Notes: generated by a model not told the origin, from the sequence alone. 64,000 nt of DNA from Ectopseudomonas khazarica (GCF_004521985.1 NZ_SBHZ01000010.1:124001-188000); one strand, 5' to 3'. Positions 1 through 17,804 are shown, counted from the stretch's first letter. A program made the numbers and translations.

Positions 1-727
1 GCCGTGGCAGCTCGGCCCAGCCGAAGCCCAGGCGCGCCATCTCCAGCAGCATCAGGTAATCCGGTGCCGCCCAGCAGCGCCCGCCGCTGCCGGGCAGGTC
101 ATCGCGGTTGGCGTCGTCGTCGGCCACGCTGCTCAGGCGCAGCAGGCGCCAGTGCGAGAGGTCTTCCGGGCGCACATGCGAGCGCTCGGCCAGCGGGTGC
201 TCCCTGGCGACGAACAGGCCGAACTCGCTGCTCATCTCCAGGCGGGCATGGGCGATGTGCGGCGGGTAGCGATCCTGCGCCGCCAGCAGGCCGATCTGGG
301 CCCGCCCCTGGTTGACCAGGTCGAGCACGTCGGCCTGCTCGGCGATCAGGCTTTCGAACTGCAGGTCGGGAAAGCGTTCGTCCAGTTCCTGCAGGCGGGC
401 TTCGTACTGCTTCGGCTGGTAGGCGTCGGAGAGGGCCAGGGTCAGGCGCGCTTCCTGACCGCTGGCCAGTCCGGCGGCGTGGCGGGCCAGGCGGTCAGCG
501 GCTGCCAGCACCTCGTCGGCGTGAGCGAGCAGGCTGGCGCCGGCCTCGGTGAGCTGCAGGCGACGAGGGCCGCGCTCGAACAGCGTCACGCCCAGGTCGA
601 TTTCCAGTCGAGCGACGGCTTCGCTGATCGTCGACTGGCTCTTGCCCAGGCGCCGTGCCGCCGCACTGAGTGAGCCACTGTGAGCAGCCTGGGCGAAGGC
701 CTGAAGGGATTCGGGAGATATGTTCAT
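1..727 (-). CDS. LysR-family transcriptional regulator (C-terminus cut by window edge)
   Basis: The minus strand reads open from an ATG at 727 to the window edge (242 codons, no stop). The start MNISPESLQAFAQ is followed by a winged helix-turn-helix (about residues 3-62, with SLSAAARRLGKSQSTIS as the helix-turn-helix) and the beginning of a periplasmic-binding-like effector domain. That is the LysR layout; about 50-60 residues should be missing. It is divergent from a PACE efflux gene 88 bp away, the usual geometry for a LysR regulator controlling its neighbour. The ligand cannot be read from sequence. Confidence 0.9.
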   Translation of the reverse strand, partial: MNISPESLQAFAQAAHSGSLSAAARRLGKSQSTISEAVARLEIDLGVTLFERGPRRLQLTEAGASLLAHADEVLAAADRLARHAAGLASGQEARLTLALSDAYQPKQYEARLQELDERFPDLQFESLIAEQADVLDLVNQGRAQIGLLAAQDRYPPHIAHARLEMSSEFGLFVAREHPLAERSHVRPEDLSHWRLLRLSSVADDDANRDDLPGSGGRCWAAPDYLMLLEMARLGFGWAELPR

Positions 728-815
728 ATCGGTTTCACCGATGGCAACTCACTTCGTCATGGCAGGTTTGCCGATGATCATAGCGCCCATCGCTTCCTGT
801 CACGAGGTTTCAGTC

Positions 816-1271
816 ATGAGCCAGCCACTGCCACGCACCCTGCGCGAACGCATCGTCCATGCCCTGGCGTTCGAAGTCATCGCCGTACTCATCTGCGCGC
901 CAACCCTGGCCTGGCTGATGGGCAAGCCGCTGCTGCATCTGGGCGTGCTGACGCTGATGTTCTCCACGGTGGCGATGCTCTGGAACATGCTGTTCAACTA
1001 CCTGTTCGACCGTGCGCAGCGGCGCATGGGCTTCGTGCGCGGCCTGGGTGCCCGTGTCAGCCACGCCTTGCTGTTCGAACTCGGCCTGGTGGTGGTGCTG
1101 GTGCCGCTGGCCGCCTGGTGGTTGTCGATCGGTCTGCTGCAGGCATTGCTGCTGGATATCGGCCTGCTGCTGTTCTTCCTGCCCTATACCCTGGGCTTCA
1201 ACTGGGGCTACGACCTGCTGCGGGAGCGGGTCCTGGCCCGGCGCGAGGTGGCGATCTGCCGGGGGGCTTGA
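816..1271 (+). CDS. PACE-family multidrug efflux transporter
   Basis: 151-residue membrane protein with four hydrophobic helices arranged as two tandem bacterial transmembrane-pair (BTP) domains, the size and layout of PACE pumps such as AceI, which export chlorhexidine, acriflavine and short diamines using the proton gradient. Each BTP repeat has the family look (RIVHALAFE in helix 1; WNMLFNYLFDR after helix 2; RVSHALLFE in helix 3; FNWGYDLLRE at the end), including the conserved helix-1 Glu. The ATG at 816 is chosen because GAGG at 804-807 sits 8 nt upstream and upstream ATGs would add unrelated sequence. It is divergent from the LysR gene, which probably regulates it. Confidence 0.9.
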   Translation: MSQPLPRTLRERIVHALAFEVIAVLICAPTLAWLMGKPLLHLGVLTLMFSTVAMLWNMLFNYLFDRAQRRMGFVRGLGARVSHALLFELGLVVVLVPLAAWWLSIGLLQALLLDIGLLLFFLPYTLGFNWGYDLLRERVLARREVAICRGA

Positions 1272-1326
1272 TTTGCCCGCGGCAGGGCCTAAGCTGCCGC
1301 CTCTGTTCGCTGCCAGCCCAAGCCTC

Positions 1327-1881
1327 ATGACCGCACAACTCGTTCTCGTTCCACAGATATCCACGCTTCCCGCGCATGAGCAGAAGGCGAGGGCGCTGCT
1401 GCGCTGGTTGGTCAAACGGCGCATCGTCGAGGCGCTGCCGACCACCTGTGGCCAGGGCGGCAACGGCATGGCCTATGCCATCGGTCCGGGCGCGCGGCAG
1501 ATCGCCGAGCGCCCCGAGCTGTTGCCGTATGGCCAGCCCCACAATGGTCTGGAGATCATCACCCACCGCTGCATCTATGTGCCGACGCGCGGCTTTCTCG
1601 AAGAGGCGGGGTGTGCCGAGTGTCGGCGGGAGGTGGGGGTGCCGCTGTTCGACAGCCTGGAGGTCTGGTGGCCAGGGGAAACCGACAATTTCACCTGCCC
1701 GGAATGCGGGCATGAGGATGACATCAACGGTTTCCTGTTCCTGCAGCCCTGCGGCTTCTCCAACCTGGGCTTCATCTTCAACGGCTGGGTGGAGGCCGGA
1801 CTGCGCCCGGCGTTCGTCGAGGAGTTCGGCGAACGCCTGGGCTTCGCCCTCCGCCAGGTGCGGGTCGACGACCCGGCCTGA
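1327..1881 (+). CDS. Conserved hypothetical protein with zinc-ribbon cysteines
   Basis: 184-residue soluble protein, no signal peptide or membrane segment. Two CxxC pairs (C96/C99 and C124/C127) are spaced as in a zinc ribbon, so structural zinc binding is likely. I recognise it only as a conserved pseudomonad protein of unknown role; similar proteins are sometimes mislabelled 'sugar ABC transporter ATPase', but there is no Walker A motif. ATG 1327 is chosen because the longer frame from 1012 is an out-of-frame shadow of the PACE gene. It lies 55 bp after the PACE stop, co-directional, and could share its transcript. Confidence 0.75.
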   Translation: MTAQLVLVPQISTLPAHEQKARALLRWLVKRRIVEALPTTCGQGGNGMAYAIGPGARQIAERPELLPYGQPHNGLEIITHRCIYVPTRGFLEEAGCAECRREVGVPLFDSLEVWWPGETDNFTCPECGHEDDINGFLFLQPCGFSNLGFIFNGWVEAGLRPAFVEEFGERLGFALRQVRVDDPA

Positions 1882-1934
1882 GCCGGGCGGCGACCGCGAC
1901 GTCTGCCAGCGGCGGTCGTCGCTGGCACATCGCC

Positions 1935-5667
<3,733 letters not shown>

Positions 5668-5688
5668 TCCGCTGCAATGTTATGAATA

Positions 5689-5712
5689 ACGGGGCTGTTC
5701 GATCAGCCCCGT
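5689..5712 (+). terminator. Hairpin between guaB and guaA
   Basis: Perfect 9-bp stem ACGGGGCTG / CAGCCCCGT with a 6-nt loop, followed by GTCATTTG with only a weak T-run. It may attenuate read-through or protect the upstream mRNA rather than end transcription completely. Confidence 0.55.
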
Positions 5713-5742
5713 GTCATTTGTGAATACCTACGAGAGACGGCC

Positions 5743-7320
5743 ATGGCCCAAGACATTCACGCCCACCGCATCCTGATTCTGGACTTCGGTTCCCAGTACA
5801 CCCAACTGATCGCCCGTCGCGTGCGCGAGATCGGCGTCTATTGCGAACTGCACCCCTGGGACATGAGCGACGAGGACATCCGCGCCTTCGCCCCGCGCGG
5901 CATCATCCTCGCCGGTGGTCCGGAGTCGGTGCACGAAGCCAACAGCCCGCGTGCACCGCAGGCGGTGTTCGACCTGAATGTGCCGGTGCTGGGCATCTGC
6001 TACGGCATGCAGACCATGGCCGAGCAGCTCGGTGGCAAGGTGGAAGGCTCCGACCTGCGTGAATTCGGCTACGCCCGTGTCGACGTGGTCGGCAAGAGCG
6101 AGCTGCTCACCGGCATCGAAGACCATGTCGACGCCGACGGCGTGCTCGGCCTGGATGTGTGGATGAGCCACGGTGACAAGGTCACCCGTCTGCCGGAAGG
6201 CTTCCACGTACTGGCTGCCACTCCGAGCTGCCCGATCGCCGCCATGTGCGACGACGCCCGCCACTACTACGGCGTGCAGTTCCACCCGGAAGTGACCCAT
6301 ACCAAGCAGGGTGGTCGCATCCTGTCGCGCTTCGTCCTGGAGATCAGCGGCTGCGAAGCCCTGTGGACCCCGGCCAACATCGTCGATGACGCCGTTGCTG
6401 CGGTACGCGCCCAGGTTGGCGATGCCAACGTCCTGCTCGGCCTGTCCGGCGGCGTGGACTCCTCGGTGGTCGCTGCGCTGCTGCACAAGGCCATCGGCGA
6501 CCAGCTGACCTGCGTGTTCGTCGACAACGGCCTGCTGCGCCTGCACGAAGGCGACCAGGTGATGGCCATGTTCGCCGAGAACATGGGCGTCAAGGTGATC
6601 CGCGCCAACGCCGAAGAACAGTTCCTCGGCAACCTTGCCGGCGAAGCCGACCCGGAGAAGAAGCGCAAGATCATCGGCCGCACCTTCATCGACGTGTTCG
6701 ATGCCGAGGCCAGCAAGCTGGACAACATCCGCTTCCTCGCCCAGGGCACCATCTACCCGGACGTGATCGAGTCGGCTGGCGCCAAGAGCGGCAAGGCCCA
6801 CGTGATCAAGAGCCACCACAACGTCGGTGGCCTGCCGGAGGAAATGAACCTCAAGCTGGTCGAGCCGCTACGTGAACTGTTCAAGGACGAAGTGCGCAAG
6901 ATCGGCCTGGAACTGGGCCTGCCTTACGACATGGTCTACCGCCACCCGTTCCCGGGCCCGGGCCTGGGCGTGCGCATCCTCGGCGAAGTGAAGAAGGAGT
7001 ACGCCGACCTGCTGCGTCGTGCCGACCACATCTTCATCGAAGAGCTGCGCAAGGCCGACTGGTACCACAAGACCAGCCAGGCATTCGTGGTGTTCCAGCC
7101 GGTGAAATCGGTCGGCGTGGTCGGTGACGGTCGTCGCTACGCCTGGGTCGTCGCCCTGCGCGCCGTGGAAACCGTGGACTTCATGACCGCTCGCTGGGCG
7201 CACCTGCCCTACGAGCTGCTGGAGACCGTCAGCGGCCGCATCATCAACGAGATCGAAGGCATCTCCCGCGTCACCTACGACGTGTCGAGCAAACCGCCAG
7301 CGACCATCGAGTGGGAATAA
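5743..7320 (+). CDS. guaA: GMP synthase (glutamine-hydrolysing)
   Basis: 525-residue enzyme amidating XMP to GMP with ATP and glutamine. The N-terminal class I amidotransferase (about 1-200) carries the nucleophile in LGICYGMQ (Cys86) and the His-x-Glu of FHPEVTH. The central ATP-pyrophosphatase domain has the PP-loop SGGVDSS (about 235), and the C-terminal dimerisation domain ends with the characteristic PPATIEWE. Length is standard. It probably forms a transcription unit with guaB. Confidence 0.98.
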   Translation: MAQDIHAHRILILDFGSQYTQLIARRVREIGVYCELHPWDMSDEDIRAFAPRGIILAGGPESVHEANSPRAPQAVFDLNVPVLGICYGMQTMAEQLGGKVEGSDLREFGYARVDVVGKSELLTGIEDHVDADGVLGLDVWMSHGDKVTRLPEGFHVLAATPSCPIAAMCDDARHYYGVQFHPEVTHTKQGGRILSRFVLEISGCEALWTPANIVDDAVAAVRAQVGDANVLLGLSGGVDSSVVAALLHKAIGDQLTCVFVDNGLLRLHEGDQVMAMFAENMGVKVIRANAEEQFLGNLAGEADPEKKRKIIGRTFIDVFDAEASKLDNIRFLAQGTIYPDVIESAGAKSGKAHVIKSHHNVGGLPEEMNLKLVEPLRELFKDEVRKIGLELGLPYDMVYRHPFPGPGLGVRILGEVKKEYADLLRRADHIFIEELRKADWYHKTSQAFVVFQPVKSVGVVGDGRRYAWVVALRAVETVDFMTARWAHLPYELLETVSGRIINEIEGISRVTYDVSSKPPATIEWE

Positions 7321-7328
7321 GCGCGTAA

Positions 7329-7356
7329 CGAAGGGCAGCCCATTGGCTGCCCTTCG
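7329..7356 (+). terminator. Terminator after guaA
   Basis: Perfect 12-bp stem CGAAGGGCAGCC / GGCTGCCCTTCG with a 4-nt loop CATT, nine bases after the guaA stop. The trailing T-run is short (TCTAT). Confidence 0.8.
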
Positions 7357-7477
7357 TCTATCCGGGGTTATGCGCCGACCTCATTAGTGCACATCGCGAC
7401 ATGCGCAATCTGTCTAGAGCCCATGCCTGGCTGGCCTAGCCTTGTAATGGAAAGGCTACTCAGGCGGGGCTATCACC

Positions 7478-8116
7478 ATGTCCGAGCATGTTGACTGGCG
7501 CCTACGCGGCGCTGGTGTGGATCTGTGCAATTGCGACTATGGATGTCCTTGTCAATTCAACGCTCTGCCCAGTCACGGCACCTGTGAAGCTGCGGTGGGG
7601 TATCACATCGAGGAGGGGCATTTCGGCGATGTGGCGCTGGCCGGTTTGAACGTGGCCTGCACCTTCTTCTGGCCGGGTGCCGTGCACGAGGGGCATGGCC
7701 AGTGTCAGGCGTTTATCGATGAACGCGCTACGGCGGCGCAACGGCAGGCACTGCTGACCATTCTCAGCGGTCAGGAGCAGGTGCCGACTGCATTCTTCGC
7801 GATCTTTGCCAGTACTGTGGAAACCATGCATGAGCCTCAGTTCGTGCCGGTTGAGGTCAGTACGGATCGTGCCGCGCTGACGGCCACTATCCGTGTGCCG
7901 GGTGTGCTGGACGGATACGCGGAGCCCATTCGCAATCCGGTGGACGGTTCTGTGCACCGGGCTCGACTGTTGCTACCCGACGGCTTCGAGTTTGCGGAGA
8001 CGGACTGCGCCAGCGCCACGTTCAACTGCTCCGGGGCGATCAGGCTGAACTATGCCGGGCGCAATGCCATGCTCTATGACCTGCACATGGGGCCCAATGG
8101 CATCATCCACGCCTAG
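7478..8116 (+). CDS. DUF1326 domain protein, cysteine-rich N-terminus
   Basis: 212 residues, no signal peptide or membrane helix. The first 40 residues carry a dense cysteine cluster (C17, C19, C23, C25, then C36 in CNCDYGCPC), the DUF1326 hallmark and a likely metal or thiol-redox site; function is not established as far as I know. The next gene, coding a DUF2182 membrane protein, overlaps its 3' end by 20 nt, a common pairing. A multicopper oxidase follows, so I infer a metal-handling role, perhaps copper. In PAO1, as I recall it, guaA lies directly next to the oxidase, so this pair may be an insertion. Confidence 0.8.
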   Translation: MSEHVDWRLRGAGVDLCNCDYGCPCQFNALPSHGTCEAAVGYHIEEGHFGDVALAGLNVACTFFWPGAVHEGHGQCQAFIDERATAAQRQALLTILSGQEQVPTAFFAIFASTVETMHEPQFVPVEVSTDRAALTATIRVPGVLDGYAEPIRNPVDGSVHRARLLLPDGFEFAETDCASATFNCSGAIRLNYAGRNAMLYDLHMGPNGIIHA

Positions 8117-8861
8117 CAACCTAGTGGACCGGCGTGCGCTGCTGGCCAGCGCGGTGATTCTGTTGATCAGCGCACTGGCCTGGTGGTGGCAGGTCGAGCA
8201 GGCCGCGCTGATGGCGGCCATGGGCGACATGCAGATGCCGCCAACCCGCTGGTGGTCGCGTGAGGGCGCGCTGACCTTGCTGATGTGGGTAGTGATGATG
8301 CAGGCGATGATGTTGCCTGCGGCGCTTCCGGTGTTCCTGCTCTATCAGCGCTGTCTGCAGCGCGATCCCTTGCGCGTGCTCAAGCTGTTGTTGTTCTGCG
8401 CCGCCTATGCCGTGCTCTGGAGTCTGTTCGCGGTACTGATGACGCTGCTGCAGATGCTGGGCGAACGGCTGGGTTGGCTGGAGCCGATGACATTGCGCCT
8501 GCCGCTGTGGTTGGGGGCATCGGTGTTGCTGGTGGCAGGGGCCTATCAGCTGACCCAGGCCAAGGCGACCTGCCTGGCGCATTGCCAGAGTCCGTTGCAC
8601 TTCCTGCAGCATCATGTGCGAGCTGGCCTCTCGGGGGCGTGGGGGCTGGGCTTGCATCATGGCCTGTACTGCATTGGCTGTTGCTGGGCGCTGATGCTGG
8701 TGTTGCTGGTGGTCGGCGCCATGAGTCTGTGGGGGATGGCCGGGCTGGCCCTCATGGTCTTGGCGGAGAAATGGCTGCCACTGGGGCCGCGCTGGCGCCT
8801 TTTCAGTGGCGTCAGCCTGATGCTGTGCGCGGCAGGTCTCGCCGTCTGGACGCTGCGCTAG
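8097..8861 (+). CDS. DUF2182 integral membrane protein
   Basis: 254 residues with about six or seven membrane helices. Possible metal ligands cluster in loops: CLAHC (about 155-160), HFLQHH, and LHHGLYCIGCCW near residue 185. These are the family's signature and the reason it is often called a predicted metal-binding membrane protein. Its start overlaps the DUF1326 gene. ATG 8097 is the best start (MASSTPSNLVDRR); ATGs at 8052 and 8064 would lengthen the overlap, and there is no clear ribosome site, as expected with translational coupling. The two proteins likely act together at the inner membrane. Confidence 0.8.
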   Translation: MASSTPSNLVDRRALLASAVILLISALAWWWQVEQAALMAAMGDMQMPPTRWWSREGALTLLMWVVMMQAMMLPAALPVFLLYQRCLQRDPLRVLKLLLFCAAYAVLWSLFAVLMTLLQMLGERLGWLEPMTLRLPLWLGASVLLVAGAYQLTQAKATCLAHCQSPLHFLQHHVRAGLSGAWGLGLHHGLYCIGCCWALMLVLLVVGAMSLWGMAGLALMVLAEKWLPLGPRWRLFSGVSLMLCAAGLAVWTLR

Positions 8862-8988
8862 AGGCCGGTGCGACGATTGGCCGTTCGACTTTGCCGGAAG
8901 AGGGCGCCTAAAATGCGACTCTCTCTCGTTTGGCCTCGCGAGCACTGAGTGCGAGGCTGACGGCCGCTCGGTCGAACACAGGTGATGA

Positions 8989-10362
8989 ATGAAGTTGAAA
9001 CGTAGACAGGTGCTGCTCGGCCTGGCCGGTCTCGGTGTGGTCGGCCTTGGCGCTGGCGGCGTGCGCTATTGGCTGGGGCGTCCGGAGAACGTCGCGACCC
9101 ATGATTACGAGCTGATCGCTGCGCCGGTCGATATGGAGCTGGTGCCAGGGCATGTGACGCCGGCCTGGGGGTACGGTGGTCAGGCGCCCGGGCTGGAGCT
9201 GCGGTGCCGCCAGGGCGAGCGGCTGCGGGTGCGCTTCATCAACAAGCTGGAGCAGCAGAGCACCATCCACTGGCATGGCATCAGGCTGCCGCTGGAAATG
9301 GATGGCGTGCCCTATGTCTCGCAGGCGCCGGTGTTGCCGGGCGAGTACTTCGACTACGACTTCATCTGCCACGACGCGGGCAGCTTCTGGTATCACCCGC
9401 ATACCACCAGCGCCGAGCAACTGGGGCGCGGGCTGGTCGGGCCGCTGATCGTCGAGGAGCGCGAGCCGACCGGCTTTCGTCATGAGCGCACGCTGAGCCT
9501 GAAGACCTGGCATATCGATGAGCAGGGCGCGTTCACGCCGTTCATGGTGCCGCGCCAGGCGGCGCGTGAAGGCACCCGTGGACGGCTGACGACCATCAAC
9601 GGCACGCCCAACCCGACGCTGGAACTGCCGGCGGGGCAGGTGGTGCGCCTGCGCCTGATCAACCTCGACAACACCGTCACCTACCGCCTCAACCTGCCAG
9701 GTGGCGAGGCGCGTATCTATGCCCTGGACGGCAACCCCGTGCAGCCCCGGCCATTGGGCAAGGCGTACTGGCTCGGCCCGGGCATGCGCATCGACCTGGC
9801 GCTCAGGGTGCCGGCCGCCGGCGAGACGCTGTCGCTGCGCAATGGCCCGTTGCGTCTGGCGACCCTCGAGGGTGTCGCCAGCACGGAGGCAGCGGGCGAC
9901 TGGCCACCGGCGTTGCCGGCCAACCCCATCGCCGAGCCTGACCTGGCGCGTGCCGAGACCCTGCGCTTCAACTTCGAGTGGGCGGCAGCCCTGGCATCGC
10001 CGGCCGACGAAGCGGCCGGGCGCTACAAGTACTGGCAGATCAACGGCCAGGCCTGGGACATCAACGACAAGACCTGTGCCGACCGGCCCATCGCCACGCT
10101 GAAGAAGGATGGTCACTACATCTTCGTGCTGCGCAACATGGCGCAGTACCAGCACCCGATCCACCTGCACGGCATGACCTTCAAGGTGCTGGGTTCCGAC
10201 CGACGCAAGATCGTGCCGTACTTCACCGATACCTATCTGCTGGGCAAGAACGAGACGGCGCGCATCGCCTTCGTCGCCGATAATCCCGGGGTATGGATGT
10301 TCCATTGCCATGTGATCGACCATATGGAAACGGGGCTGATGGCGGCCATCGAAGTGGTGTAG
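8989..10362 (+). CDS. Tat-exported multicopper oxidase
   Basis: 457-residue periplasmic oxidase of the laccase/CopA/CueO type. The N-terminus MKLKRRQVLLGLAG with its arginine pair is a Tat-like signal. All copper motifs are intact: HWHG (H94, H96), YHPH (H136, H138), HPIHLH (H389, H392, H394) and HCHVIDHM (H439, C440, H441, H445, with a downstream Met as probable type-1 ligand). It is short for CopA and lacks the Met-rich insert of CueO. The substrate may be cuprous ion or a phenol; this cannot be decided. Its position after DUF1326/DUF2182 supports metal homeostasis. A hairpin (8933-8957) lies in the leader. Confidence 0.92.
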   Translation: MKLKRRQVLLGLAGLGVVGLGAGGVRYWLGRPENVATHDYELIAAPVDMELVPGHVTPAWGYGGQAPGLELRCRQGERLRVRFINKLEQQSTIHWHGIRLPLEMDGVPYVSQAPVLPGEYFDYDFICHDAGSFWYHPHTTSAEQLGRGLVGPLIVEEREPTGFRHERTLSLKTWHIDEQGAFTPFMVPRQAAREGTRGRLTTINGTPNPTLELPAGQVVRLRLINLDNTVTYRLNLPGGEARIYALDGNPVQPRPLGKAYWLGPGMRIDLALRVPAAGETLSLRNGPLRLATLEGVASTEAAGDWPPALPANPIAEPDLARAETLRFNFEWAAALASPADEAAGRYKYWQINGQAWDINDKTCADRPIATLKKDGHYIFVLRNMAQYQHPIHLHGMTFKVLGSDRRKIVPYFTDTYLLGKNETARIAFVADNPGVWMFHCHVIDHMETGLMAAIEVV

Positions 10363-10407
10363 GGTGGGCGCCGTTTTCAGGCCGGCCTCGGTGGCCGGCC
10401 ACCCTAC
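10359..10407. repeat. Palindromic intergenic repeat, TAGGGTGG class
   Basis: Outer arms GTAGGGTGG (10359-10367) and CCACCCTAC (10399-10407) enclose an inner perfect GGCCGGCC / GGCCGGCC stem (10380-10387, 10393-10400). The left arm overlaps the oxidase stop codon. Arm sequence is shared with elements at 42811-42881 and 54692-54764. It probably folds in RNA and may serve as a terminator or mRNA-end stabiliser. Confidence 0.7.
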
Positions 10408-10418
10408 GGATTGATGCA

Positions 10419-10895
10419 ATGAAGCGACCGCAGATCATCGACCGCTCGCGCGACGAGCACTTCATGCGCCTGGCGCTCGACCAGGCACGCCTGGGCGCGG
10501 AGCAGGGCGAGGTGCCGGTCGGTGCGGTGCTGGTGCAGGACGGCGAGGTGGTGGGGCAGGGCTACAACTGCCCGATCCTGCGCCACGACCCCAGTGCCCA
10601 TGCCGAGATGGTGGCGATCCGCGCTGCCGCGCTGTCGGTGCAGAACTATCGGCTGCCGGGCAGCACCTTGTACGTCACGCTGGAGCCCTGCAGTATGTGC
10701 GCCGGTCTGATCGTGCACGCCCGGATCGCGCGGGTGGTATTCGCCGCCAGCGAGCCGCGTGCAGGGGTGGCGATCAGTCAGGGGCAGTTCTTCGACCAGG
10801 GTTTTCTCAACCATCGCGTACTGGTTGAGGGCGGTCTGCTGGCCGACGAGAGCGGGGCGCTGCTGAAACAATTCTTCAAGGCTCGGCGTGGCTGA
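10419..10895 (+). CDS. tadA: tRNA-specific adenosine deaminase TadA
   Basis: 158-residue cytidine-deaminase-fold enzyme converting A34 to inosine in tRNA-Arg(ACG). Zinc and catalytic motifs are complete: HAE (H61, E63) and PCSMC (C91, C94). It is essential in most bacteria. The ATG at 10419 gives a family-typical N-terminus; the longer frame from 10293 runs back inside the oxidase gene. Confidence 0.96.
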   Translation: MKRPQIIDRSRDEHFMRLALDQARLGAEQGEVPVGAVLVQDGEVVGQGYNCPILRHDPSAHAEMVAIRAAALSVQNYRLPGSTLYVTLEPCSMCAGLIVHARIARVVFAASEPRAGVAISQGQFFDQGFLNHRVLVEGGLLADESGALLKQFFKARRG

Positions 10896-10916
10896 GCATC
10901 GTCACAGGACATCATC

Positions 10917-11384
10917 ATGAACAAAGGGATATTGGGGCTGCTGGCACTGTTGGCGTTGCCGGTGGCGGCCGAGGAACAGGAGGTGTACCTGCTGGCCACG
11001 GTGCAGCTGGGCGGCTCCAATCTGGCGCAGAGCATCTTCCTGCACGAGCCGCAGATCACCACGCTCGAGGACTGCCAGGAGGCCGTGCGAGTCGGTCAGC
11101 GTGACCGCGACTGGCAGCGTTATCACCACATCTTCATGCGCGACCGTTTCCAGGGCTTCACCGGCCACCTGGATTACCGTTGCGTGTTCAGTGCCCAGCG
11201 CTTCAGTGGCTGGAACGACCGGGCGCGCTACAACCAGCCCTACCTGATCAGCATCGACGAGCAGGCCAATCTGCAGGTCGAGCGCATGTCGAGTCAGGCT
11301 CAGTGCGCCACGCGTCTGAAGGGGTTGTCACAGGCGCAGCGAGCGATCAGTCGCTGCTCGGTGGGCAACCAGAACCTGCTGTAA
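10917..11384 (+). CDS. Small secreted hypothetical protein
   Basis: 155 residues with a clean Sec signal peptide (about 1-18, cleavage near PVAA-EEQ). The mature part has four cysteines (in TLEDCQEA, DYRCVF, QAQCAT and SRCSV), suggesting two disulfides and a periplasmic or secreted location. I do not recognise the family. It starts 21 bp after tadA, co-directional, and ends four bases before the convergent mltF stop. Confidence 0.75.
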   Translation: MNKGILGLLALLALPVAAEEQEVYLLATVQLGGSNLAQSIFLHEPQITTLEDCQEAVRVGQRDRDWQRYHHIFMRDRFQGFTGHLDYRCVFSAQRFSGWNDRARYNQPYLISIDEQANLQVERMSSQAQCATRLKGLSQAQRAISRCSVGNQNLL

Positions 11385-11388
11385 GGGC

Positions 11389-12966
<1,578 letters not shown>

Positions 12967-13022
12967 TTAGGCTAGAATGCACGGCCTCTAAGCACACCCC
13001 TTCTCCAGAGGCTGTACCGACG

Positions 13023-16919
<3,897 letters not shown>

Positions 16920-16945
16920 CAGCGGCCGCCTAGCGGCCCTCTGTC

Positions 16946-16973
16946 GCCCCTCTCCCGTCATTGGGAGAGGGGC
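16946..16973 (+). terminator. Hairpin after purL
   Basis: Perfect 11-bp stem GCCCCTCTCCC / GGGAGAGGGGC with loop GTCATT, 26 bp after the purL stop. There is no T-run behind it, so it may be an mRNA-end stabiliser or a dispersed repeat rather than a strict intrinsic terminator. Confidence 0.55.
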
Positions 16974-16987
16974 CGGTTCCGGCGTTC

Positions 16988-17040
16988 GTAGCCCGGATGC
17001 AATCCGGGAAAGCCTGTGGCATACCTTCCCTGGATTTCAT
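16988..17040. repeat. Intergenic palindromic repeat, GTAGCCCGGATGC class (degenerate right arm)
   Basis: GTAGCCCGGATGCAATCCGG starts at 16988 and contains the dyad CCCGGAT/ATCCGGG. A diverged mirror copy (TGGATTTCATCCG) lies near 17031-17043, just before the next gene. The left arm is almost identical to that at 54792, which identifies a dispersed family. Confidence 0.65.
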
Positions 17041-17061
17041 CCGACTCCGCAGGCCTTGTGC

Positions 17062-17331
17062 ATGGCCGATGATCCTCTGCCCATCCTCCCCGAAGTTCGC
17101 CTGGTCAGCCCCGGCGAAGCCCATCGCCTGTGCCGCTGCGGCCAGTCTGCGCAGTTGCCGGACTGCCACGCCGGTTGCCCGCAATCCCTGATCCTGCGTC
17201 CCGAGCGCGAGCAGCGGCTGTTGCTCTGCCGCTGCGGACGCTCACGGAGCATGCCTCATTGCGATGGCAGCCACAGCCCGCCGGCACCCAGCCTGGCCGA
17301 CAAGTGGCGGCGTTTTTTCGCCGGCGGCTGA
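17062..17331 (+). CDS. CDGSH-type iron-sulfur protein with two cluster motifs
   Basis: 89-residue protein with two CDGSH-like sites. The second is canonical: C56, C58, C67, H71 in CRCGRSRSMPHCDGSH, a 3Cys-1His [2Fe-2S] site. The first keeps the spacing (C24, C26, C35), but the fourth ligand position holds Cys39 instead of His (CRCGQSAQLPDCHAGC). Two motifs in one chain replace the usual homodimer. The role is presumably electron transfer or redox sensing; no partner is evident. ATG 17062 is chosen; the reading frame runs further upstream but only through purL's end and a repeat. Confidence 0.88.
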   Translation: MADDPLPILPEVRLVSPGEAHRLCRCGQSAQLPDCHAGCPQSLILRPEREQRLLLCRCGRSRSMPHCDGSHSPPAPSLADKWRRFFAGG

Positions 17332-17486
17332 GAACGCCACACCGATCATTCGAGTCGAACGCAGCGAATCGTTTCCCGCCTCGGGCGGATTTGTGCGGGC
17401 GACCGCAAGACAAAGTCATGGCGAAATGACACTATATTGGCGTCATGACTTGTCTGCTGTTCGGTTGCCCATCTGCGGAGAACTTG

Positions 17487-17804
17487 ATGTACAAACTGTG
17501 TTTCTACGTGCCGGAAGCCCATCTGGAGCCGGTGAAAAAAGCGGTGTTCGCTGCCGGGGGCGGGCGTATCGGCCTCTATGACAGTTGCTGCTGGCAGGTG
17601 CTCGGCCAGGGCCAGTTTCGCGCTCTGGAGGGCAGTCAGCCGTTCCTGGGGCAGGTCGGCGAGATCGAACAGGTTGCCGAGTGGAAGGTGGAGATGGTCG
17701 TCGCGGACGAGCTGATCCACGATGCGGTCAAGGCCCTGAAAAAACACCACCCGTACGAGACGCCGGCCTTCGACGTCTGGCGACTGTCCGATCTGCAGTT
17801 CTGA
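17487..17804 (+). CDS. YqfO/Nif3-insert-like family protein
   Basis: 105-residue soluble protein resembling the CutA1-like domain found inside Nif3/YqfO proteins and present alone in many Proteobacteria. Recognisable segments are the start MYKLCFYVP, the GAGxxG-like AAGGGRIGLYDSC (about 23-35) and KKHHPYETPAFDVW near the C-terminus. Function is unknown; related proteins form trimers and may bind metal. Start chosen at 17487, with GGAG at 17477-17480. The stop codon forms part of the terminator stem. Confidence 0.82.
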   Translation: MYKLCFYVPEAHLEPVKKAVFAAGGGRIGLYDSCCWQVLGQGQFRALEGSQPFLGQVGEIEQVAEWKVEMVVADELIHDAVKALKKHHPYETPAFDVWRLSDLQF

